DNA of 64,000 nucleotides from Symbiodinium natans (taxonomy: Eukaryota; Sar; Dinophyceae; Suessiales; Symbiodiniaceae), in contig CAJNDS010002445.1 of the NCBI GenBank assembly GCA_905221605.1, positions 81,501 to 145,500 of the forward strand. Reading direction: 5' to 3'. Below are positions 1 through 10,293 of this stretch, piece by piece. Position 1 is the first letter of the stretch. Each line of letters opens with the position of its first letter. Below the pieces are notes generated by a model. It worked only from the letters and a program-made list of their open reading frames with translations. It was not told the origin of the DNA and made no database searches. Both the position numbers and the translations under genes were made by a program.

Positions 1-897
1 GTTTTTGTTTTTTCAATGTTAGCAGGAACTGCAAAAACATGGGTTTTTCTCTTTTTGAACTTTGGATAAATCGATAAAAAACACTGGAAAAAACCAGAGT
101 CGTGAAACTTAGACAATTTTCTTGATTTAGCAGCAGATTCAGACACAGCAACACTTTTTGTTTTTTTTTCAGTTCAAATTGCCTTTGCCCGTGTGAACAG
201 AATTGTTCTTTTGCTTTTTGTTCAATGTTTTCTCTGTTTTTTGTTGGGATGATCTCTCGGTTAAGTTGCAAGCCTTTGGAAAGAGAGGGTTACTTCTGAG
301 ACTCCATGCCTCACCACCCTTTGTCCACACACACTAACACTTTCCTGCACATTCCAACCCACTTTGCAACCACAAATGCTCACACACACACATCCACAAC
401 ACTCATGCACACTCAGAGAAAACAGCCGAAACCACAATATGCACATTCTTATGATGTCTTTAAGTTCCAATTGCAATTTTTTCCCTGTCTTTCTGGTCAA
501 TTGACAGCTTATCGGGCTGAAAACACTCACCAAAACACTTGCTGAATAATCTGTTTGTGTTTTTTTTGGTTCAGGACGGTTTCTCGACACCAAATAAAAA
601 AACAGTGACCTTGCAGTGGTGTCTGTGTGTCTACCTTGTTTTTTTATTGTGAATGGGTGTGGTGTGTTGTGGTTTCGGCGTTTTGGCAGAGTCGTGTGTG
701 TCATGGAGTTGTGTCATTATGTGGGTGCAAAGTGGCTTTAGTGGGTGGTATGCATTTGCGTGTATGTCGGCTGGGTTCTGCTTGGTTGCTCAAGTGTGGA
801 AGTGTGCGGGTGGTGAAAGGTGTGTGGATTTGGAGACACAAAAAGAGGGCAAGAAATTAACTCCAAAAGGTAGGGAAGCCGAAGTGACCTCCACAGT
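1..897. mobile_element. Right-hand part of a TIR element (copy 1)
   Basis: This stretch matches 32813-33712 almost end to end, with scattered substitutions and small indels. It ends in the same 33-base terminus (865-897, beginning AAAAGGTAGGGAAG and ending GTGACCTCCACAGT). The left part lies outside the window. Immediately to its right the satellite monomer resumes in mid-unit, so the element appears to have inserted into the satellite. Open frames inside it are Cys/Val-rich products of GT-rich DNA and show no domain. Confidence 0.7.
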
Positions 898-1845
898 AAT
901 GTCTGCTGGTGTTGCTTCTTGTCACCCTCAAAGAACAAAGCCTTCGAGATCAAAAGAGCGTGCTGTATCAATTTTGCAGTTGGGGCAAAGCGTTTTTGAG
1001 AGGTTTGTGGTATGCTGGCTGAATTCTGAAAGAGTAATGTCCGCTGTTGTGTTTTTTTCTCACCCTAAGCCTGAAAGAGCGAAGCCTTCCAGATCACAAG
1101 AGCGTGCTGTATACAGTGACCGAGCAGTGTCTTCTGGTGTTGCTTTTTTGTCATCCTAAACTGAAAGAGCTCTGCTCGAGATCAAAAAACCGTGCTGTAT
1201 CAAACATCGCAGTTGGGTGAGAGCGGTTTTGTCAGTTTTCTGGTATGCTGGCCGAGTTTTGAACAATGGTGTTGCTTCTTGTCATCCTAAACCTGAAAGG
1301 ACAGAGCCCTCAAGATCAAAAAAACATGTTGTATCAAAAATTGCAATTGGGGCAGAGCGGTTTGACAGTGTTGTGGTATGCTGGCAGAAGTTCGAAACAG
1401 CAACGTCTGCTGGTGTTGCTTTTTTGTCATCCTAAACCTGAAAGAGCAGAGCCCTCGAGATCAAAAAACCGTGCTGCATCAAACATCGCAGTTGGGTGAG
1501 AGCGGTTTTGACAGTCTTCTGGTACGAGTTTTGAACAATGGTGTTGCTTCTTGTCATCTTAAACCTGAAATGACAGAGCCCTCAAGATCAAAAAAGCATG
1601 TTGTATCAACAGCTGCAATTGGGGCAGAGCGGTTTGACAGTGCTGTGGTATGCTGGCAGAAGTTTGAAACAGCAACGTCTGCTGGTGTTGCTTTTTGTCA
1701 TCCTAAACCTGAAGGAAAAAAAACCCTCGAGATCAAAAAGCACGTGTTGTATCGACTCTTGCAGTTGGGGCACAGCGTTTTTGACAGTTTTGTGGTATGC
1801 TCGCTGAGTTTTGAAAGAATAGAAAGGGGTCGGGCTGGCCTGTAC
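898..1845. repeat. Satellite DNA, ~135-140-bp monomers in ~277-bp dimers
   Basis: Each monomer carries recognisable blocks: GTGGTATGCTGGC, then GTTGCTTCTTGTCATCCTAAA, then GATCAAAAA and GCAGTTGGGGCAGAGCGG. Variant monomers recur about every 273-278 bases: the GAACAATGGTG variant is near 1261 and 1538, and the GGCAGAAGTTTGAAAC variant is near 1380 and 1655. This indicates a dimeric higher-order unit. No gene is present; the open frames here are by-products of the repeat. Confidence 0.85.
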
Positions 1846-1847
1846 CT

Positions 1848-2128
1848 GAACCACCCCCAACCCCTAACCTTAAGGCTCCAAGCCGGGCAGTTTCTGGCTT
1901 AAGGCTGCAGGGTCGGGCAGTCTTTGGCTTAAGGCTGCAGAGCTGGGCAGTCTTGGGCTTAGGGCTCCAAGCTGGGCAGTCTCTGGCTTAAGACTTTGGC
2001 TTAAGGGCAGTCTTTGGTTTGAGGCTCCAGGCCGCGCAGTTTTTGGCTTAGGGCTCCAGGCCAGGCAGTCTTTGACTTAAGGTTCCAGGCCCGGGCAGTC
2101 TCTGGCGGTAAGGCGTCAGGCTTTGGCC
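1848..2128. repeat. Minisatellite, ~33-37-bp units
   Basis: About eight units of a GGCTTAAGGCTCCAAGCCGG / GGGCAGTCTTTGGCTTA type follow one another with small length differences. The array interrupts the longer satellite, which resumes at about 2129. Confidence 0.85.
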
Positions 2129-3955
2129 TGTTGGTGTTGCTTTTTTTCATCCTCAACCTGAAAGGGCAGAGGGGTATTGAGAGTATTGTGGTATGCTGGC
2201 TGAATTTTGAAAGAGCAGTGTTTGCTGGTGTTGCTTTTTGTCATCCTCAACCTGAAAGAGCGAAGCCCTCGAGACCAACAAAACGTGCTGTATCAACTCT
2301 TGCAGTTGGGGAGGAACAGTTTTGCGGCATGTTGGCTGAATGTTGAAAGGGCAATACCCGCTAGTGTTGCTTCTTGTCGTCCTAGACCTGAAGGAAAAAA
2401 ACCTTTAAGGATCCCAAAAACATGCTGTATTCAAGTTTTCAGTTGGGGCAGAGCGGCTTTGACAGTATTCTGGTATGCTGGGAGAACTTTGAAACAGCAA
2501 CGTCTGGTGGTGTTGCTTCTTGTCATCCAAAACCTAAAGAGCAAAGCCTCCGAGATCAAAAAAATCGTGCTTTATCAATTTTAGCAGTTGGGGCAGAGGG
2601 GTTTTGACAGTATTGTGCTATGCTGGCAATTTTGAAAGAGCAGCGTCTGCTGGTGTTGCTTCTTGTCATCCTAAACCTGAAAGAGCAAAGCCCTCCAGAT
2701 CAAAAGCACGTGTTGTATCAACTCTTGCAGTTGGGGCAGAGCAGTTTTGACAGTATTGTGGTATGCTGGCTGAATTTTGAAAGCGCAATACCTGCTTCTT
2801 GTCGTCCTAGACCTGAAGGAACAAAGCCTTTAAGGATCCCAAAGGGCATGATGTATTGACAGTATTGTGGTATGCTGGCAGAAGTTTGAAACATCAACGT
2901 TTGGTGGTGTTGCTTCTTGTCATCCAAAACCTAAAGAACAAAGCCTCCGAGATCAAAAAAATCGTGCTTTATCAATTTTTGCAGTTGGGGCAGAGGGGTT
3001 TTGACAGTATTGTGGTATGCTGGCAATTCTGAAAGAGCAGTGTCTGCTGGTTTTGCTTCTTTTCATCCTAAACCTGAAAGAGCAAAGCCCTCCAGATCAA
3101 AAGAACGTGTTGTATCAACTCTTGCAGTTGGGGTAGAGCAGTTTTGACAGTATTGTGGTATGCTGGCTGAATTTTGAAAGCGCAATACCTGCTTCTTGTC
3201 GTCCTAGACCTGAAGGAACAAAGCCTTTAAGGATCCCAAAGGGCATGATGTATTGACAGTATTGTGGTATGCTGGCAGAAGTTTGAAACATCAACGTTTG
3301 GTGGTGTTGCTTCTTGTCATCCAAAACCTAAAGAACAAAGCCTCCGAGATCAAAAAAAATCGTGCTTTATCAATTTTAGCAGTTGGGGCAGAGGGGTTTT
3401 GACAGTATTGTGGTATGCTGGCAATTCTGAAAGAGCAGTGTCTGCTGGTTTTGCTTCTTTTCATCCTAAACCTGAAAGAGCAAAGCCCTCCAGATCAAAA
3501 GAACGTGTTGTATCAACTCTTGCAGTTGGGGTAGAGCAGTTTTGACAGTATTGTGGTATGCTGGCTGAATTTTGAAAGCGCAATACCTGCTTCTTGTCGT
3601 CCTAGACCTGAAGGAACAAAGCCTTTAAGGATCCCAAAGGGCATGATGTATTGACAGTATTGTGGTATGCTGGCAGAAGTTTGAAACATCAACGTTTGGT
3701 GGTGTTGCTTCTTGTCATCCAAAACCTAAAGAACAAAGCCTCCGAGATCAAAAAAAATCGTGCTTTATCAATTTTTGCAGTTGGGGCAGAGGGGTTTTGA
3801 CAGTATTGTGGTATGCTGGCAATTCTGAAAGAGCAGTGTCTGCTGGTTTTGCTTCTTGTCATCCTAAACCTGAAAGAGCAAAGCCCTCCAGATCAAAAGA
3901 ACGTGTTGTATCAACTCTTGCAGTTGGGGTAGAGCAGTTTTGACAGTATTGTATA
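2129..3955. repeat. Satellite DNA, 397-398-bp trimeric higher-order repeat
   Basis: This is the same monomer family as 898-1845, but from about 2660 the array is ordered in near-identical 397-398-bp units, each made of three distinguishable monomers. Equivalent points fall at 2718, 3115 and 3513, and again at 3264 and 3662. The near identity of the trimers against the divergence of the monomers indicates recent amplification of the trimer. Confidence 0.9.
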
Positions 3956-4029
3956 ACCGCAACGCCTGCTTGCTGGTGTTGCTTTTTGTCATCCAAAACT
4001 CGAAAGAACAGAGATTGTGGCTTTTGCAC

Positions 4030-4292
4030 GGTTTCGCAAGACAGAAGGCTTTGTTCCAGCCGAGGGCTTGTTCCAGCCACGTTTTCCAGCCCCTGGCTGG
4101 TTCCAGCCCAGGGCGTTTTCTAGCCTGGGGCTTCTTCCAGCTCGAGGCATTGTCCAGCAAAGGGTGTGTTCCAGGCAGAAGCTTGTGAAAAATATTCTCG
4201 GCATGTTCCGGACCTGGGTATTTTCCAGCAGCAGCCTGGTTCCAGCCCCGGGCTGTTTCCAACGAGGGGTCGTTTCCACCTCTGGGCTCGTC
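4030..4292. repeat. TTCCAGCC minisatellite
   Basis: Irregular tandem units of about 22-30 bases centre on TTCCAGCC followed by a GGG-rich spacer. The array directly follows the end of the satellite. Confidence 0.8.
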
Positions 4293-5055
4293 ACCCATTT
4301 TCCTGATCGAGTGGGAAGTGGGGCACTTCTAAGGAGTAGAACTTGATGAAATTCCACCCATCCCGCCCTTGATCAATGTATATCGTCTCACGGCTGGGGG
4401 CTGATCTAGAGGATATCTTCGACCACTCACACGAGTAAGAGCTGGTCAAAGAGCCTTACGTTGTTCCTTCTGCGAGCGCAGGTCAGCTGCTCTGGAGAAC
4501 CATTTTCTGAAGAAATCACTTCTCTTGACTATGACGTGGTAAGGCTGAGTTGCCAGATTCAGGATTGCCTACTTCGGCCTCAGCCTCCCCCCAGAGACAG
4601 CTGCCCGGGCTCATGCCAGAACTGAGCATTTTCTCCGAATAGGCGACGCCTGATTCCCCCAAAATCCCGCCCACTGGCGATCATTCCCACAACAAATGGA
4701 GATGTGGATGCTCGCCAGTGCATTTTCGGGGTACCATGGAAACCCCACGAGTTCGTTCAAGAAGCTGCCCTTAGAGGTTTCCAACGCATCGAGCGCCTTT
4801 GATAGCACGTACCCCAGAAAACTGTGCAATGCAGTAGCGGCCGCGGTGCACACAAACTGCGTTGCGAGGGGCATCCAGGATATACCCTCCGCTCTGCAGT
4901 CTGTGCCGGGAGACATCGCCATGGACGAGGTTACCGCCCGAGCTTTGGCCGCATAGCAAATTGATGTAGGAGAGCTCGGGCATGTTCGCGAAGGCCAGCG
5001 TCATTCGCTTCGGCCTGGATCCTCCACACACGCAGATCTGGTGGGCTGACATAGC
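4293..5055. other. Unassigned sequence
   Basis: No convincing gene was seen. Short open frames occur on both strands, but none shows a domain, consistent codon use or a gene-like boundary. Confidence 0.4.
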
Positions 5056-5480
5056 TTAACAACAGCCTGCCATGCTTGGGCCGACCAGAGGTTGCTGACG
5101 GGGAGCTTGCGACCAACCAGGGTTTTCCGGCTTGGCTAAGGTACACACATATTGCGCAGGATAGATCCTGAAGATGCGTGACCTTGTCTTCCTGGTCTGA
5201 GTCGCCGGCGTCCTTAAAGTTGAACTCGTCATTTTCTTCTGGGAGTTCCCTTTAATGTGGCGGCTTGACTGCTGGAGTTGCTGGAGCGCCGCCGTTTGGG
5301 GGCGACAGCCAAACAAAAAGTAGGCGTTTTGACTGTCCAAAATGGAGAAAAGTAACTTCTGAGCGCCGGGCTGAAGTAGATCAAGTTTGATTACTGGCCC
5401 TAGTCCTTTGTACAAAACTGAATCAATGCCGAAGCTTCCCCAGGCCAATACTCTTGAGGGCTGCCGTCAGGCCGGCAGAG
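5056..5480 (-). pseudogene. Decayed retroelement fragment downstream of the gag-like ORF
   Basis: In the minus direction this lies just downstream of the gag-like ORF at 5567-6883. An open frame begins near 5448 and contains a segment reading VIKLDLLQPGAQKLLFSILD (about 5340-5400). It resembles a region that, from memory, follows gag in dinoflagellate retroelements, where an LDL...AQ.LL stretch precedes a PPCGTASRAR-like motif. Here the PP motif is mutated and the frame then degenerates. I infer a truncated remnant of the same element's second ORF; no reverse transcriptase is visible next to it. Confidence 0.4.
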
Positions 5481-5566
5481 CCAGCAAAGATTTCAAGCCC
5501 GAAAAATGTGTGTAATCGTCTGGCCTCCGTGGCAGGGGCAGGCTCGCTTTGCACTGACAGCGGCAG

Positions 5567-6883
5567 TTAGTTGGGCCCTTTCTGCGGGCATTCGTTGTAA
5601 GAGTGCGCTCCGAGGCACTTGGAACACAAGTGAAGGCCGCCTCCATCCTTGCCTTTTGCGCATCCTCCAGGGAGGTTCCATGCGAAACAAAGCGGTCTGC
5701 CATCCGTGTTCTTGTAGTGGAGGCCCATCAGCAAACGCGGCATGTTAGGCCGCCGCTCCCATGAGCCCTTCTGGTACTTGCCCTTGCCGGCGCCCTTGCC
5801 ACCCTTGCTGGTCTTACCGCCACCACCTGCGAAGCGGTCGTATGGAGTCCAGCGCTGCCAGCTTCCGGGTTGGTCCTTGCCTTTGCCGCCATTTGTCCAT
5901 CTGGCGCCGATGTCCTTGCCCTTGCCTTTGCGTGCATCACCAGAACTTGCCCAAGGAGGGGCTTGCAGGGGCAGGAGGTTGAAGACCACTGTGTGGACGC
6001 CTGGAAGGGTGGACATGATGGCGTCTAGGGGTCGAGCTCCTGTTCCTGGCCTGATGTCTGTACACGTGTCTGCCATGTGGACCCATGCCGCCTTGTCGGC
6101 CCTGAGAACTTGGAAGATCTGGACTTTTTGGAACCCTCGAACAGGCTCTTTGGTCATCTTGGCAAAGAGGAAGTCTACCCACTTCTGGTGGACTGTGAAC
6201 GTGATGAGATCTGCAAACTCCAGGGCCAGACCTCTTCGTCTCATGGCCTGGTACAGCAAGAACTCCGTATTGTTTTCCACGAAGATAGACTTGTCAATTT
6301 CTTTGAGCTTGATGTTGCTCCCGTCGACTTCCAGGGTTTTGTTTGCCGATTTGTTGCTGGACAACTCCTGTTCGCGAGAAGGACAGTGGCTTGGCGGAAC
6401 GTAGCGGAGCTGTTTGGTCTCTGCTTGGTGAACCATGGCGTCGAGAAGGGCGTGCCCGGGCTCCATTGACTTGGATATATCCAGGCCTGGATACTTCAGC
6501 CGAAGGGCTTGGAGTCGTGAGCTGCGTTCCGCCAGAGGTACCGGTTTGACTGCGTCACTGGTCACCTCCAAGCGGTTCTTCAAGCTGGCTGTGATGAACA
6601 CATGAGCTTCGAACAGGAGGTTTTTGGCCGCGGCAACCACCCCAATGTTCGGCTCGGTTCCGAGCTGGTTCGTCAGGAAGAGCCTAAATTCCTCATCATC
6701 AATCTTCTGACCTGGCTGTCCATGCGCAAAGCCGAACTTGTTGATGGTTGCCAGACCAGCCGTTTTGAGGGCTTCCACGAAAGCGTCTTTGAGGCCAAGC
6801 TCGAGGGCTCTGAAAATTCTTTCTTCAGAGCTTCTGCTCAAGCCGAAGTGTTGCTTGAAGTCAAGGATCATGAAAGCTGACAT
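5567..6883 (-). CDS. Retroelement gag-like protein with C-terminal zinc knuckle (438 aa)
   Basis: An intact minus-strand ORF starts at an ATG at 6881-6883. The N-terminal two thirds are helical and acidic. They include an RYVPPSHCPSREQE segment, an RRGLALEFADLITFTVHQKW segment and a QVLRADKAAW segment, features I associate with a gag-like ORF repeated widely in dinoflagellate genomes. A Gly/Lys-rich linker (KGKGKD, GGKGKDQPG, GKGAGKGKYQKG) follows. The C-terminus is a Cys/His cluster (CFAWNLPGGC, then LHLCSKCLGAHSYNECP), consistent with RNA or single-stranded nucleic acid binding. The ORF is unbroken while its downstream partner is decayed. The gag assignment is inferred from the zinc-knuckle layout and remembered family features. 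Confidence 0.72.
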   Translation of the reverse strand: MSAFMILDFKQHFGLSRSSEERIFRALELGLKDAFVEALKTAGLATINKFGFAHGQPGQKIDDEEFRLFLTNQLGTEPNIGVVAAAKNLLFEAHVFITASLKNRLEVTSDAVKPVPLAERSSRLQALRLKYPGLDISKSMEPGHALLDAMVHQAETKQLRYVPPSHCPSREQELSSNKSANKTLEVDGSNIKLKEIDKSIFVENNTEFLLYQAMRRRGLALEFADLITFTVHQKWVDFLFAKMTKEPVRGFQKVQIFQVLRADKAAWVHMADTCTDIRPGTGARPLDAIMSTLPGVHTVVFNLLPLQAPPWASSGDARKGKGKDIGARWTNGGKGKDQPGSWQRWTPYDRFAGGGGKTSKGGKGAGKGKYQKGSWERRPNMPRLLMGLHYKNTDGRPLCFAWNLPGGCAKGKDGGGLHLCSKCLGAHSYNECPQKGPN

Positions 6884-8279
6884 GAAAAGACAGTTACTTC
6901 CCTCAAGAAAAAGAGATCACATGCACTGTGCGACATGCAACATGCTGCAAAGAGTCGAAGCACAAGAAATGCCTAAATGACAGGAAAGGTCATTTTCCAT
7001 TTTCAAGATAAAACGCTTGCTCGTCCCTCGCTGGCACGCAAAATTGCCGGCACCTGCTTCTTTCTGGCCGCTTCCAGATTCATGTTCCTGGCACGCGTCG
7101 CCCATTCTCGCAAGCTTGACTCCTGCACCTGTCCTTGTACCATGGGGAAGCCGTTTTCATCCCTTTCGTATGCAGTCTCAGGGCAGGTGGGCCTTTGATA
7201 TGCCCCGCCAGCCAAAAGTGCGACCGTTGCCGCCGGGGGCACGTTGACCTGGAGGTCCGTGATGCGTTGCTCGGATTCTGGGAATTCCAACACAATAGGT
7301 AGGCCCGCTGCACGTCATGGAGGCCCATTCTGGTAAGCCTCAAACGCCAGCAGTAACCGCAAAGAACATGTTGGCGATGTACTGCGCAGTGGTAAGGAAA
7401 CCATACCCCACAATATAGTTCTTAAGGGAGGCCAGGTCAAGTTGTGGCGCATTGCTGCCCAGCATTGCTCCCAGGTCAATAAATTGCAGAGAACAGAGAG
7501 CTTCAGGCACTGCGGGACAAGCGAGTCATCAACGAAGCATGCATCTGCTGAGAGAACTGTAAATCTCGAAGCGAGTAGCTTTGGAAAAAGGCCTATCTTT
7601 GCCACAACAACAAACACCAAGAAGAACTTCCCAGTTCCTCCCAGTACTTCTGAAAAGGCTTCAGAAAGCAAAATGTGAGGAACCAGGGGTGATACGCGGA
7701 TTGACAGAAGTTTCTGTCGGTGCGTCTGAAACCAACTTATGCTGTCCAGATTGAACATCCACTACACTGCTGGTAATGGACGGAAGCAATCGCTGAATGG
7801 TGGGCTTTCATTGGGATTAGGAAGCATGCCGGGGCATCATCCGGCAGGTGCTTCTAAGACGATGAGCTTCCGAAAGCACCCCGCTTTTCTTGTTGAAGTC
7901 CATGTAAAGTAACTTCTTCTTTCCCTTCTCCATAAGACGGTTAACCCAGTGTTGTCGATCCGCACCAAAAGGGGAGAAGGGGAGGAAAACCGCCCTTGGG
8001 CTGTGATTGCAATTTTCCTCCTTGCGGATTTAGCGATTGCTGGCCTGGGCTGTAACCATATGGCCATGCCATTTCGTACCTTAACAACTTTGTGGGTGGC
8101 ATTATCTAAGGAAAGCTTGGAAATGCTCGACCAAAGCATACGGTCTGCATTCTGCATTTCTTCAACATTGAAGCCCCAAAGCCCGGTCTTACCATAAGTC
8201 CTCAAGAAAGCAAACTTCATGAAGGTCTTCTTGTACATGCGAACACCAGATGGCGGGTCCATCATCAAAAAGCAAATTA
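6884..8279. other. Unassigned region upstream of the gag-like ORF
   Basis: No recognisable gene. Minus-strand frames at 7837-8268 (143 codons, with a YGKTGLWGFNVEEMQNADRM segment) and 7315-7758 (147 codons) look somewhat protein-like. They lack identifiable domains and could be exons, 5' parts of the retroelement or chance. No long terminal repeat was found. Confidence 0.35.
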
Positions 8280-8750
8280 CTAAGTTCTGGCCTTGCTCTC
8301 TTGACAGGTTGTAACATTTGCTGTTCTACTGTTCTGGCACGGCGACTTGCGGACGGCGCGCAGAAGCCGAGCGTGTTGCTCGCTCTGCGGAACCTCCGCC
8401 AGCTGCCCACTTACAACAAAGCAGTCGGAATGGCAGCGGACGAAGCGCAGAGGCTCCTTGATGTGCCGGGCCCGCACCTTGAGCATGCGTCCGCCTGCAC
8501 GGATGCAGTGGGCGCCCTTGTCAACCTCTACAACGCAGAGACCCCAGTCCATGCGGAGCAGGAAGTTCAGACGCCAAACCGCCGCCACGCGGACCTGGTA
8601 CTTGAAGTCCAGGCCCTCTTCCTCCAATAGATAGGCCACGCGGTCCTCCGGGCTGAACCACAAAGCCCTTGCGGGGTAGATGGCCAGGTGCTTCTTAAGG
8701 TCGCCGGCCTTGTGGAAGCGCGCGTTGCACTCCATGCAGACGTGCGGGCG
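8280..8750 (-). pseudogene. C2H2-finger plus endonuclease-like domain (partial)
   Basis: A minus-strand open frame (inner ATG at 8735) begins with half of a C2H2 finger, VCMECNARFHKAGDLKKHL; the final histidine is missing. A segment reading WFSPEDRVAYLLEEEGLDF follows, then MDWGLCVVEVDKGAHCIRAG, then RMLKVRARHI and LRFVRCHSDCFVVSG. The order of an acidic EVD.G.H motif, an R-rich helix and a final VR.HSD.F motif matches a finger-plus-endonuclease family common in algal and large-virus genomes, known to me from memory. It may be a homing-type or virus-encoded nuclease. The C-terminus after about 8410 looks frame-shifted. Position and strand suggest it belonged to the neighbouring virus-derived block. 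Confidence 0.5.
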
Positions 8751-8887
8751 TATTAAGACAACACTTAACCCTTACAGCATAAAGTACAAACTTTTTTCTT
8801 ACTGCGCTCTTTGCAGTGCGAGCACGGCTCTTAGAAACACCGTCATACCAGGTTACAAACAAGAAACAAAAAAAAGGTTCTTCCTGC

Positions 8888-9332
8888 GCCCTCAAGGCAG
8901 TGGAGCACAGGGTCCTCCGCGACCTGGTGTCAATGTTGCACATCCACTCCGCCTCGATTCGGGGGATGCGATACTGGCCTTCGAGGTCCTTGACTTCCTT
9001 GCATCGGTACACGGGCGTGCCGTCGGAATGCCTTTCGCGGACCAGGCTGTCCACAAGGCCCTGGAACTTTTTGGGCAGGTTCTGGAAGACGACGCAGTCA
9101 ACGCAGTCCGTTTTGACGGCCTTCAGGACGGCACGGTTGCGAGTGCATCCCGGATTCTGAAAAAGGCGACGTACTCCAAGGCCATCACGAAGTCGTGCAC
9201 AGGCCGGCAGCTTCGGTTGGACAACAACTGGGTCACGTGGATGTGATCCCAGTGCATTCCACCCGCGGCGTCCAGGAACAGCTTCCGGTGCTGGCACCCG
9301 GACCCGTCGAACTGGTGGTTGCTGGTGCGCAT
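8888..9332 (-). pseudogene. Partial second copy of the polymerase-helicase gene
   Basis: About 445 bases match 16991-17439, the middle of the polymerase-helicase gene. Matching peptides are TSNHQFDGSGCQHR, DAAGGMHWDHI, VTQLLSNRSCRPVHDFVMA and VKTDC with DLPKKFQGLVD. The copy differs by many substitutions, short length changes and a duplicated DCV segment. It stops just before the helicase P-loop on one side and just after the MRTSNHQ segment on the other. Both flanks are unrelated to the full-length gene. This is a fragment of a diverged sister element, not a recent duplicate. Confidence 0.85.
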
Positions 9333-10128
9333 GTTTCAAGAAGAAATTGCCCACTCGGCTTACTTAGAAAAGGCAGAAGGTCTGGAACCGACACACGGCT
9401 GTGCCTGTACAAACTGCAGACAAGCGTGTGGCCTGGCGGGTTGGAGTTTCTTCAATTGATCGGGTCAAATCCACTTTAGAACAAAGACTGTGGTTCTGCG
9501 TGCAGAGACTGTCTGGGAACAGGGACCCCAGAGACGTTGATTCTTCGCAATTTTCATTTGAGCACCGCTTGAAAGCAGTGTATGCCGCAATGGCCCACAT
9601 GCGACCTTCGTGTGGCTTGACTTTGTGGAACGGGCGCGCGTCAAAGAATACTGTGCCCAGTACGATTGCATAATTTGGCATGCCAATCATGTTCCCTCGC
9701 GGTGGAGTTCTGTGTAGGGTTCAGAATCACTGCGAGAAAAGTCAATTTTTATTTGAAAAGCGATCTTGCAAGAAATGATTTACTGCGACACATGCTTTTA
9801 TGGCGGATGCTTTTGAGGACCAACAATCCAGCACGTTAACCAGATTTTGCTTAGAAGGATTTTGCATGACAGCTTTACAGGCAGCTAGCAGCTGGGCGGG
9901 TAAGTCTTGCTTTAGGCTTAGCGCTTTCTAACCTGGCTAAGCGACGCAGCCGCTTTTGTGTGATTTGTGCAACCCTCCAGTTTCCCTTATGTGCACTTGA
10001 GTTGTCTGCTGTAAGTGTGAAGAATAGGTACGAGAACATGTCACGCAGTGCAGTTTTGTTTTGGCTTGGTGAAACCTTGCTTTGAGGTTGACGTTGAAGT
10101 TGATCAAATCAGCTTGCAGCCGACTTGC
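9333..10128. other. Unassigned left flank of the virus-like block
   Basis: No recognisable gene. A 108-codon minus-strand frame (9364-9690) has no domain. From about 9690 the sequence is visibly less GC-rich than the block to the right, so the element boundary may lie between 9.7 and 10.13 kb. I found no inverted repeat matching the sequence at 19.3-19.6 kb. Confidence 0.35.
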
Positions 10129-10287
10129 CTAAAGACCGTCGTCCCGCGAAGCTCGCGCGGCTCGGGCATAGGTCATGTCCGGCCGGTCCGGGAATTCCCG
10201 CCGTGCCAGCTGGTGCAGCTTCCGCACATCGCGGACAAAGAAGTCTGCGGCCAGCTGCCGGAATAGGTTCACGTTCTCCACGTCCAT
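10129..10287 (-). CDS. Small ORF at the 3' end of the structural gene cluster (52 aa)
   Basis: ATG at 10285-10287 and TAG at 10129-10131 on the minus strand. The start lies seven bases after the TGA (10294-10296) of the capsid/S74 gene, the same tight spacing seen between other genes in the block. The peptide is charged and probably helical (LFRQLAADFFVRDVRKLHQL, then FPDRPDMTYARAARA). No family recognised. Support comes only from spacing, GC-rich codon use and a protein-like composition. Confidence 0.4.
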   Translation of the reverse strand: MDVENVNLFRQLAADFFVRDVRKLHQLARREFPDRPDMTYARAARASRDDGL

Positions 10288-10293
10288 TTTCTA

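Noticed and set aside
1217-3943. Several 70-125-codon open frames repeated identically, such as those at 2718, 3115 and 3513.
   Set aside because: They recur because the 397-398-bp satellite unit recurs; there is no start context, domain or evidence of selection on the frame.
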